Positions 9,601 to 14,295 of a stretch of 14,295 nucleotides of DNA are shown in pieces. The stretch is from Spirogloea muscicola. Taxonomy: Eukaryota; Streptophyta; Zygnematophyceae; Spirogloeales; Spirogloeaceae. Both the position numbers and the translations under genes were made by a program. Each line of letters starts with the position of its first letter. The stretch's first letter is position 1. The notes under the pieces are model-generated. The model was given only the letters and a program-made list of their open reading frames with translations. It did not search any database and was not told the DNA's origin. The stretch spans positions 149,178 to 163,472 of the forward strand of contig WELB01000101.1 in the NCBI GenBank assembly GCA_009602725.1, read 5' to 3'.

Positions 9601-12600
9601 GCAGGATCACTTGCACACAGCCACCAATGAGCCCAGCTACATGACGCCTGCAACGCATCAGCTCAACCATGCACCTTAGAGAAGCTACCCTGACTGCTTT
9701 GTGATGCGTTGACCTCTACCAAGCAGAGCATGAGAATAAAGAGTGCCGATTACTGGAAACATCAAATGGTCATAGTCCAAATCAAAGTCAATAACGAGGC
9801 ACTCACAGCAGATTTTTCAAGCGTGGGCGTTGGTCGAAGGCCATGGCGCGAGATGTGGAGTTGCAGCAGGTGCGCTAGATTGTGGGCGATGCAGTGCTTC
9901 ACCACGAGCACGTGCAGGGCTTCTGAGGAATGCTTGAGCGCGTCCCGATCCAGGAGCACTTTGGCACGCGCTAGCAGAGAAGGAATGCTGTGGAGTCTTG
10001 CCAAAGGGAGCGCCGGAAGCAGAGCCGGCGAGCGAGGCACACATCGAGCCAGGCGGCGAGCTGATGGTCATGAAGCGTCCCTGGCTCCTCTATGAGGATG
10101 TGCACGCCAGGAATCACAATGTCCTCGTACATGGGCTCCGCTGTGCTTCTCTCGTGCTGCTCCACTAGGACATCCAATGCAGGGTGAGGACCACCTGCTG
10201 TATCATCCGGTGAGTCGGCCACTGTCCTGACGATGATGTCAGCAGCATCAAATGCCGAGTCTGCTTGTTGGCTGACGAGTTGTGCCAGTGCGTCAAGATT
10301 GCGCGCAGCACAGAGGAAAGCAAATTTGGTGGCCCAATCGGTTGGATGATGGATATTGCGTTCCAGGCATACCTGCAGGAATGTACCAAAGGTGAACTGT
10401 CAGCAATGCAGGCCAACCAACACGGCTTTGCAGGTGAAGAGCTTTATGACAATTGGCAAGAAGAAAGCAATGGTTGGTGGTGGAGGATTACTCTGTCCAC
10501 TGTCGCTTTGTGCCACTGACGCACCCACGTTGCTGCAGCGCAAAAGTAGGCGCTCACTGGAAGTGGTGAGCCCAAATCTGGGGCCCAACCCTTCGAGAGC
10601 TCAAACGACCATTCTCCAAGGACGATGGTCTCCACTTCACCACATTCTTCCTGTCCGAGTTGAGGAGGAGCAGTCTCCTGGCTCTTTGCCTGCCCTTCAG
10701 TGCTGACCCTGTGAGCCTCCCAGAAGCTGCTGCCAGGGTACATTCTCTGTGCACGGGAACTTGGTACTCCTCAGTGCTTCAGCTAGTCATGGTAAGCTGC
10801 CAATGCAAGCTGCAGTTGGATGCTCACTCATCGCAAGTACGCGAGACGTGACGTGAAGCCCACCTCCAAGTTGGATATCGTTCTGAGCAGGCCTAAATCA
10901 GCGGGCTTGAGGGCCACCAGGGTATCCAGGATTCGGGCTGAGCGCAGGCGCACATCTCGGCGCGTGCTGCCAAGCATGAGCTCTGTGAGAGCCGCTTGCA
11001 AGTCCTCGCCCAGCTCCTGAAGAACGTCCAATGCGAGCGCCACCCTGCCCTGAAGGACAGAAGTGTCCAACAAGGCATGATGTTTCTCAAGTAAGGGTTC
11101 ATATGAGCATTGCACTCTTTTGTTGCAGTCTTGCAGCTCATCATCATTTGTTTCATATGAAAAGCATGGCACACCAGCATTTGTGTGGTGTTTCAATTGA
11201 TTAGTGTGCTTGTATACTGACCTCCCTCAAGTAAGTGTAAGTCAGATTCCAGCCAATCCTATGGATCTGCTCAAATGGACCGCTAGGCTCCCCTGCCGTG
11301 AGATTGAGCTTGAGGTGGGCTACCGCCAGCGCCAGCCTCCCCGCACGGAGCGCGTCTATAACCACCTCCCTGATACTGCACTTCTGGCGCCGCCAGCGGT
11401 GAATCATGGCCGCAGACGACTCAATAGCCTTTGCATTCCTTCGCCCCAAGGCCTTGGCGTTCCTATCTCCCTCGGGAATGAGCATAAGGTCGCCTGGCGC
11501 CAGGGTCACGTCTGTTTCCCCCCCATTTGGCTCCTGTACGCCTTGGCCCTCTGTCAAGGTCACCTGCCATACAAACAAGTAGATGAAGGCAAGTCGTTGG
11601 TCAGAGGCACATCACGAGGGGACAGGGTCCTGGCTCATCCGTTGATCTTGACCCTACCCCTACTGAACCTGAGAAGCAGCACGCTTGCCTATCACTTGTG
11701 GTCATCATGCTGCGGACCTTGTTCTGCTCAGTGCGTCTGCTCAGAGCAATAGCCGCTTGCTTTTGCAGCTCTCGCATGGTCTCCAGATGGTGAGCAATGT
11801 CCACCATCAGCATGGACGCTCTTCTGCCGCCATCTCCATTCTTCCCAGCCCCCGAGTTTTCCAGGCTGCAGAGCAACCGCACGGAGAAGCGGGAAGCGAG
11901 CAGCAGCAGGCTGCCAACAAAGAGCAGGCAGACTTCAGTTGAGGCCTGATATTACATTCACACCTTCTTACACATGCCTCGTATGGGCCTTCCAAACATA
12001 TCCACCATCAGAATTCAGTGCAATCGGTGCAACGCAATTGAGCAGCTAATACTGCTGGCAAGCAATTGCTGAGATCAACAGGCTGCAGCATACGGCTTAC
12101 TCAGAGCACTGCCTGATGGAGCTGGAATCGAGCACAGCCAACTGGAGTTCTGCCATGGCTGCAAAGATGAGTGTCTGGAGGGCCTCTGGCGCCCTGTCTA
12201 GAGCTGCCAGGGCCTGCAGCGGCCTGCAATGTGTAAGTGCTGCTTCATCATTGAATTGAAAGGAGCGGAGTCACAAGGTGAAGCTTTCAGGAACTGATAA
12301 CAATTTATCAGGCGACCTCAAGCACTGCCATTTGCATCCATGACTTGCCTCAGGATGCTCTGGGGCTTGCACGACGATTCAAGCGCTACCTCCAGCTGCT
12401 GCATCCAGAAGGTCTCCGCTTCCCAACCTGGCCAGACCCTTGAGTAGCCTTGCTCAGAAGCTATATAGGTACTACCATCCTCTTGGAGCAGGTTTGAAGA
12501 GCCGAAAGCAGGGCCGACCACTGGCCAAGCTTCATAAGGTCATCCTTCTGAGGCCAGGAATATGACGATGGCATGCCTATGAGCAGGTTCTCTAAATGCA

Positions 12601-14295
12601 TTGTACTTGCAGTCACTTAGGCTGCTGTGAAGGACCGCGGCAGCATGCATGCCATGCAATGAAGGCCAAGCTGCCAACCATTGAGGGAGCTGAGGCGAAG
12701 GGCCTGCTCAGGCCCCTCCAGAACACTTGCGCGCTCCATCACAATCTGCTGCCACAGAGGAGTTCGTCGAGAGGAAGCGCGCTGGCTTGCCGGAGACCAA
12801 AGTGAGCTCTCTGTTCCAAGGCTGCGATGGCCTTCTGGGCAGGGCAGCCTGCTGCTATGCTCGCATGGAGGCCTCATGCTAATAGGGAGGATGGCGGACA
12901 GGCCAGATGGCTCGAGCACCCACAGGCAGCCCGCAACTGCAAATGCCACTGCGGGCGCTTCATAGTGCAGGCTTTCAATCGGCGTGCAGCCAGCCTCTGG
13001 CGCATCCAGCTGGTCGTCATGCGGCTTTGTGATCGCCATGCTGCAGCAGGACACCTGTAGGCCCAAGCCTCCCCCTTCAGCAGCCAATTGAATGACATCA
13101 CAGTTCGCGCTAACCGCCAGAGCCACGGGGCGGCAGCCATGGCAACCGCTGAGGAGGAGGCGCCTCGATGGGAGGGAGCTGCGAGCAGCTGCGATCGGTG
13201 GGCGAGGTGGAGCCTCGGAGTCGCTGTTGAGGAGTAAGGTCCGGGGCGTGAACCCGCTTGGCCCAAGGTGCCCCAGATTGGCAGCAGCAGGGCTGGAGGG
13301 CAGCCCTGCTGCACAGTGGTGATCCAGGGAGCTGAAGTGACCCCCAAGACAGCTCGCACAGCTAGCACCCGCAACCTGCTGGTCTTGCCTGCCGGCACTC
13401 CTGCCGGGAGACTGCGCAAGGTCCGCAAGGTACACATTCCCGCGCTTGTCTGCCGCTGCCACCATCCTCCCGCAGCAGCTAGTTACCAGGTCGCAGAAGG
13501 CCAGTGGCCCCTGTGGCGCTCTGCGTCCTTCGTCAACTGCTCCTGGTACAATGGCTGGACGATCGGGCAGCCCAGCGTGGGCCGCGAGGCTGAAGGTTGC
13601 GACTGGGGTGCCCAGTAGGTCCCACACGCTGAGATCGCCTGCGGGGCTCACGGCAACTACGCGGTCGTCGCCTGCGACACAGATGGAGGCAGTCGGGCTG
13701 CGGAGCTCGATTGCGGAGGTCCACTGGATGCCCCACTTCAGCACAGCGCCAATTATCGCCACACTGGCAGCGGGCAGGGGCTCGTCCGCTGTGGCAGCAG
13801 GGGTGCTAGAGGAACGGCAGCAGACCACCATCGCCAGGAGCTTGTGGGAGGGGCTGGCCGCCATTCGCGCCACGGCAAGGCCGCCTCGCAGCACAGCAGC
13901 AGGCGCAAGCGTCGCCAGGAGCTGCCAGCCGCTGTCCTTGTAGTCGACGGTGTGCTTGGCCAGCCTATGCTCGCTGCTGAGCTGCAGGTACGGCTTTCCC
14001 GCGGCGGGTCCCGGCAGCGCAGCGTCAGCCAGCACGAGGTGGCCGTCGACGTCCGCCCAGTCTGGCTGCGCCGGCGTGCTGGCGGCCGCACCGGGCTCTG
14101 CAGCTGGCCAAGCGAAGACGTGCAGCGCCTGCGCCGTCGCCACGGCGAGCATCTCCCTGGCGCGCCCGCCGCCGCCGCCATGGGCGTCGGCGGCGTGACC
14201 CCAGGCCCAGGCCAAGCTGCCGGGCTGCTCGGCCAGCAGCGCGGGGCAGGAGCCGCCGCCGTCGCCAGCCGAGAGCTTTTTTTTTTTTTTTTTTT
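2758..14295 (-). CDS. SPG11: Spatacsin (SPG11) orthologue, plant/algal type; 25 coding exons, 5' end missing
   Basis: Large scaffold protein. In animals, spatacsin binds spatizin (SPG15) and the AP-5 adaptor on late endosomes/lysosomes and serves lysosome reformation; plants and algae keep a homologue. The reconstructed CDS joins 14295-12679, 12576-12476, 12398-12345, 12213-12101, 11910-11718, 11563-11222, 11049-10864, 10746-10492, 10372-10043, 9932-9807, 9647-9268, 9167-8759, 8661-8509, 8364-7936, 7811-7752, 7560-7277, 7088-6653, 6533-6096, 5865-5749, 5616-5513, 5413-4915, 4750-4484, 4386-4186, 4081-3746 and 3612-2758. It stays in frame throughout and gives about 2,760 residues, against about 2,440 for the human protein. 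Residues 1-540 are propeller-like, about 560-2300 are an alpha-solenoid, and about 2300-2760 are the Spatacsin C-terminal domain. The frame is open to the window edge, so the true ATG lies outside. The family call is very secure; about six splice junctions are tentative. Confidence 0.93.
3746..4081 (-). CDS. SPG11: Spatacsin exon 24: Spatacsin C-terminal domain, first part
   Basis: Reads VELVLVVQCLYEEALCLDGL, then GPLIQLLAGVHDTRALRPAL and RLDMKSKDLLAK. This matches 'TELLILAHHCFTLTCHMEGIIRVLQAA' and 'YGLVVRLLTGIGRYNEMTYIFDLL'. The acceptor is CTGCAG and the donor GTTAGC. Joining to exon 25 gives DLLAK-VYEACNMEEK, as in plants. Confidence 0.95.
4186..4386 (-). CDS. SPG11: Spatacsin exon 23: start of the plant-type C-terminal region
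   Basis: Reads GLQAAQRGGYLDKVEKEMQD, EEEGPAPLLWRRSDFKQWAS and LCSSKSHMGHALMRIMIDTE. This matches the plant form 'GLLAAHRGGYMD..EEGPAPLLWR..DFLKWAELCPSEP..GHALMRLV', a segment not shared with the animal protein at this strength. Donor GTCGAC, phase 0. Confidence 0.93.
4484..4750 (-). CDS. SPG11: Spatacsin exon 22
   Basis: Reads LVEALRGLCRPGWGQMHCNR, then RQPAEELLQLLVLRGQPALQ and AAKALLTAFSIPPATVAHTL. This matches 'AMLRKILASQQPDRCKRAQAFISTQGLKPDTVAEL' in human spatacsin. The acceptor is CTGCAG. The donor GTAGCA (phase 0) gives a 97-base intron. Confidence 0.9.
4915..5413 (-). CDS. SPG11: Spatacsin exon 21
   Basis: Contains DPKSDTLEAKQRLRSWLGNT, an acidic run (ADAEEEEESG) and SNLEYSVSRLLDNGWISAGA, the last matching 'LNFLIGRLLDDGCVHEASRVC'. 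It ends LGALTSASPLQ at donor GTCCAT. The acceptor is CAG at 5414, phase 2. Confidence 0.91.
5513..5616 (-). CDS. SPG11: Spatacsin exon 20
   Basis: A 104-base exon reading AAAFFLRHAQELDDKRQVPA and KELHSIFLLALQWLQ, aligning with plant 'FFLKHAEAV..DLPARELHEMLLLALQWLSG'. The donor GTCAGC (phase 2) matches the next acceptor; another GT at 5496 is in the wrong phase. Confidence 0.9.
5749..5865 (-). CDS. SPG11: Spatacsin exon 19
   Basis: A 39-codon exon reading GEAMVKDWKDLLWDDPVERS and then SLWGHCHDLFLQASMLPSE, close to plant 'QAEAMVAEWKEFLWDVPEERVALWGHCQALFVRYSFP' and human 'WSLKQARIDFWKKCHENF'. Acceptor CTAG, donor GTTGTC, phase 0. Confidence 0.92.
6096..6533 (-). CDS. SPG11: Spatacsin exon 18
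   Basis: After acceptor GGTAG (phase 0) it reads ASQQGRMEDGERELLDFNRQ, a charged helical region rich in Glu/Lys/Arg, probably coiled or extended helix. It closes with LLGQQSGWAEAQRWAQQLPL, matching 'ILERLQTDGQFALARRVAELAELPV'. The donor is GTTAGT. Confidence 0.9.
6653..7088 (-). CDS. SPG11: Spatacsin exon 17
   Basis: Starts with the third base of a Lys codon (phase 2), giving LTAAAAAREASSKALAGVER. It then runs through a disordered Ser/Pro/Arg stretch containing the basic run KRRRR, and ends VLSLEVLFSDSVLLSFSRFL. The end aligns with 'LIRGFQLFFKDSPLLLVMEMY'. The donor GTGAGT is canonical. Confidence 0.9.
7277..7560 (-). CDS. SPG11: Spatacsin exon 16
   Basis: Begins AGECFSDAGLRSHVAIVLQS and continues LELARCEGQAQPGQALLRSA, WPLLCIIAACFPECQTLECL and AVWLELEASK. 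The last part aligns with 'LASCLQGASAISCLCVWI' (human) and 'LAMIASCFPDVSPLSCLTVWLEITA' (plants). The donor GTAAGC is phase 2. Confidence 0.93.
7752..7811 (-). CDS. SPG11: Spatacsin exon 15: 20-codon exon
   Basis: A 60-base exon reading VGFLVEAQTEDFPLDALVSL between acceptor CTCAG and donor GTTTGT, phase 0. Joined to NDW of exon 14 it restores the family's 'NDWLQFIIHSQLHNY..EVKSLI' helix. A single-frame search would miss or mis-extend it. Confidence 0.88.
7936..8364 (-). CDS. SPG11: Spatacsin exon 14: conserved FCRAHGLPPSDAYL segment
   Basis: Reads VMVLALSQHGSSWPVVAACA, LRAHHFTSVLQALERAL and FCRAHGLPPSDAYLRILAQS. The last matches the family signature 'FCRLHNMKLSISYLRECAKANDW'. The exon stops exactly after the conserved NDW at donor GTGCGT (phase 0). 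This is one of the firmest family matches in the gene. Confidence 0.94.
8509..8661 (-). CDS. SPG11: Spatacsin exon 13: conserved GRPLAAF segment
   Basis: Reads TGNLEIGHLLARGRPLAAFA after acceptor CTGCAG, aligning with 'LNFAYYLHNGRPSFAFGTFL' of human spatacsin and 'LEHHLHRGRALAAF' of plants. It ends VLLAPLSAAEKDLLLPP at donor GTAGAC, and fits plant 'LLAPITQSEESLLSSV'. Phase 0 on both sides. Confidence 0.92.
8759..9167 (-). CDS. SPG11: Spatacsin exon 12
   Basis: Contains ITYLKWRDSLFTSARGDATL, LPRKLPKKVRSLLHLSIHGV and TWESAIEDAIKRDLHDSSSE, matching the plant family's 'YLNWRDSIFFSAG..LLQMLPCWFPKAVRRLIQLYVQGP' and 'SWEAAIQKHIEEELYDSSLE'. The donor GTATCA is phase 0. Two acceptors (CAG and TAG) lie four bases apart at the start. 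Confidence 0.88.
9268..9647 (-). CDS. SPG11: Spatacsin exon 11
   Basis: Starts ASCSWAHWWLCASDPASEYQ after acceptor TTGCAG (phase 0), matching plant 'WVQWLLLSRVKGHEYDASF'. It then has MAVATLVHAPVSPQECLASV and RFPMLFNALAAAAAK, matching the plant 'ALATLMYAPAPIQTCLSS...RFPTLWRTLVAA'. The 3' end lies in a variable linker. Donor GTTGAT (phase 2) is chosen; donors at 9298 (phase 1) and 9296 (phase 0) are alternatives. Confidence 0.85.
9807..9932 (-). CDS. SPG11: Spatacsin exon 10
   Basis: Reads HSSEALHVLVVKHCIAHNLA and LLQLHISRHGL, matching the family's 'FHSQFILYCLEHSLQHLLYVYLDCYKL'. The donor at 9806 is canonical GTGAGT, phase 0. The start at 9932 (AAG acceptor) is uncertain; upstream codons LLARAKVLLDRDALK are also open and could be coding. 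Confidence 0.75.
10043..10372 (-). CDS. SPG11: Spatacsin exon 9
   Basis: Follows acceptor CTGCAG in phase 0 and reads VCLERNIHHPTDWATKFAFL, then a helical stretch (AARNLDALAQLVSQQ) and YEDIVIPGVHILIEEPG. The right-hand start is secure. The left end, donor GTGTGC at 10042, is tentative: a pyrimidine-rich TAG acceptor at about 9973-9974 has the wrong phase for it. Confidence 0.72.
10492..10746 (-). CDS. SPG11: Spatacsin exon 8
   Basis: Begins RMYPGSSFWEAHR after acceptor CACAG and contains ETIVLGEWSFEL and AAATWVRQWHKATVDR, matching the plant-type 'TIVLGNWA...AAAAVWSNTWDQRTIDRIVLDQ'. The donor GTAATC (phase 0) is proposed at 10491. The frame stays open a little further (VILHHQP also resembles the family), but no phase-compatible downstream donor is visible. 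Confidence 0.85.
10864..11049 (-). CDS. SPG11: Spatacsin exon 7
   Basis: Reads GRVALALDVLQELGEDLQAA and then LTELMLGSTRRDVRLR, close to the plant consensus 'LATLQRLGEDVETSLKQLVFGTVRRSLR' (from memory). The acceptor is CTTCAG and the donor GTGGGC, both phase 0. It ends LLRTISNLE, continuing with RMYPGSSFW in exon 8, as in the plant family's 'ISLIERLYPGSSFW'. Confidence 0.92.
11222..11563 (-). CDS. SPG11: Spatacsin exon 6
   Basis: Phase 0 at both ends (acceptor GGCAG, donor GTCAGT). It contains HRWRRQKCSIREVVIDALRA and RLALAVAHLKLN, matching the conserved 'WKKLSFEEVIASAILNNKIPEAQ' helix pair of spatacsins. The N-terminal part (VTLTEGQGVQEPNGGE) is acidic, low-complexity and not family-typical. 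Confidence 0.88.
11718..11910 (-). CDS. SPG11: Spatacsin exon 5
   Basis: Starts after acceptor GTTGGCAG in phase 2, matching the exon 4 donor. The joined product reads QCSD-LLLLASRFSVRLLCSLEN, aligning with the family's 'HFSEQLLNLTLSFLNNQIKELF'. It ends RRTEQNK before donor GTCCGC, phase 0. The linker GAGKNGDGGRR is low-complexity and probably a loop. Confidence 0.8.
12101..12213 (-). CDS. SPG11: Spatacsin exon 4
   Basis: Encodes ALAALDRAPEALQTLIF and then AAMAELQLAVLDSSSIRQCS, a helical-repeat segment with no stop. It ends at a good donor, GTAAGC, in phase 2. The acceptor CTGCAG at 12214 (phase 0) is preferred; GCAG at 12224 would also work but only with a phase 2 partner that I could not find. 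Confidence 0.72.
12345..12398 (-). CDS. SPG11: Spatacsin exon 3 (tentative, short)
   Basis: An 18-codon segment reading QLEVALESSCKPQSILRQ lies between a GCAG acceptor and donor GTCATG, phase 0 on both sides. The left intron would be only 77 bases, the shortest proposed. Linking it to exon 4 gives SILRQ-ALAALDRAPEAL, like the family's 'LRPALDLLCSAIRE'. The exon could start further upstream, because the same frame is open to about 12539. Confidence 0.5.
12476..12576 (-). CDS. SPG11: Spatacsin exon 2 (tentative boundaries)
   Basis: After acceptor ATAG (ending 12577) the frame reads GMPSSYSWPQKDDLMKLGQW and then SALLSALQTCSKRM, followed by donor GTAGTA. The spacing from the LNG of exon 1 to KLGQWSALLSALQ matches the family's 'ALEAGIENRQLDTVNFFLK' helix. 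The intron to exon 1 would be 102 bases, phase 1. A second GTACCT donor three bases downstream would add one Val. Confidence 0.6.
12679..14295 (-). CDS. SPG11: Spatacsin exon 1 in window (partial): N-terminal beta-propeller-like region
   Basis: The frame is open for about 539 codons to the window edge, with no in-frame ATG near the left limit; the codon at 14213-14215 is TTG, not a start. Short beta-rich strands such as EMLAVATAQALHVFAW and RVVAVSPAGDLSVWDL resemble the non-canonical propeller of spatacsins ('LLALGENYELLIYEF', 'LSSLGWIYIFDV' in the human protein, from memory). It ends at a junction resembling the family LNGW motif (SSLNG), so the solenoid begins next. The exon is rich in Ala, Gly, Arg and GC bases, unlike the rest of the gene. 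The proposed donor GTTGGC follows 12679 in phase 1; an alternative donor further downstream (GTCCTT, phase 2) is possible but fits less well. Confidence 0.85.
14277..14295. repeat. Homopolymer T run (19 bases) at window edge
   Basis: Nineteen T residues close the window. On the coding strand this would be poly-A read as a Lys run just before LSAGDGGGSCPALLAEQPG, which is implausible in a conserved N-terminus. It is more likely the edge of an assembled contig or a sequencing artefact than part of the exon. Confidence 0.8.

Noticed and set aside
13446-13943. Long plus-strand open frames over the first exon, and others such as 12681-12965
   Set aside because: Shadows of the GC-rich minus-strand exon; no family resemblance, while the minus strand continues into verified spatacsin exons.
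1-14295. tRNA, rRNA or complete transposon with transposase
   Set aside because: No cloverleaf, rRNA-like block, or recognisable transposase/reverse transcriptase motif was seen by eye on either strand. A tRNAscan or Rfam run would be needed to exclude weak cases.

Overview
The window looks like nuclear DNA of a green alga, most likely a trebouxiophyte of the Coccomyxa/Chlorella kind. The reasons are one long gene cut by many short GT-AG introns (about 80-230 bases), no bacterial-style operons or ribosome-binding sites, and a protein that matches the land-plant form of its family better than the animal form. The genus is inference; the intron-rich eukaryotic nature is read directly from the sequence.

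Layout. From 2758 to the right edge (14295) there is one gene on the minus strand. I reconstruct 25 coding exons, about 8.29 kb of CDS and about 2,760 residues, with the 5' end cut off by the window. It is an orthologue of spatacsin (human SPG11; the 'spatacsin carboxy-terminus' protein of plants). The first exon (14295-12679) encodes a GC-rich beta-propeller-like N-terminal region. The middle exons encode a long alpha-solenoid, and the last exons encode the conserved Spatacsin C-terminal domain, ending in the plant-type RKGHGGTYMPLV. Nearly every exon was tied to its neighbour by phase-compatible splice sites and by recalled family motifs, such as LARGRPLAAF, FCRAHGLPPSDAYL and RCAAQASLLSLQLRLPD. 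Splice sites at six junctions remain uncertain and are flagged.

The left 2.7 kb has no gene I can support. Positions 1-1390 hold at least four diverged copies of a repeat (two direct, one inverted, one weak). Read on the coding strand, the repeat gives a short basic peptide ending YPRVSN..SE followed by a stop codon. The copies differ largely at third codon positions, so this looks like the decayed tail of a multicopy gene or mobile-element protein. One copy is followed by a 7-base tandem repeat. Positions 1390-2757 are intergenic or 3' UTR, with an AT-rich block at about 1385-1740.

Spatacsin is known to work with spatizin (SPG15/ZFYVE26) and the AP-5 adaptor on late endosomes and lysosomes. 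No partner gene is in this window. Apart from the repeat family I see no novel system; the gene is an ordinary conserved eukaryotic one whose exon structure would be badly mis-read by simple ORF calling.
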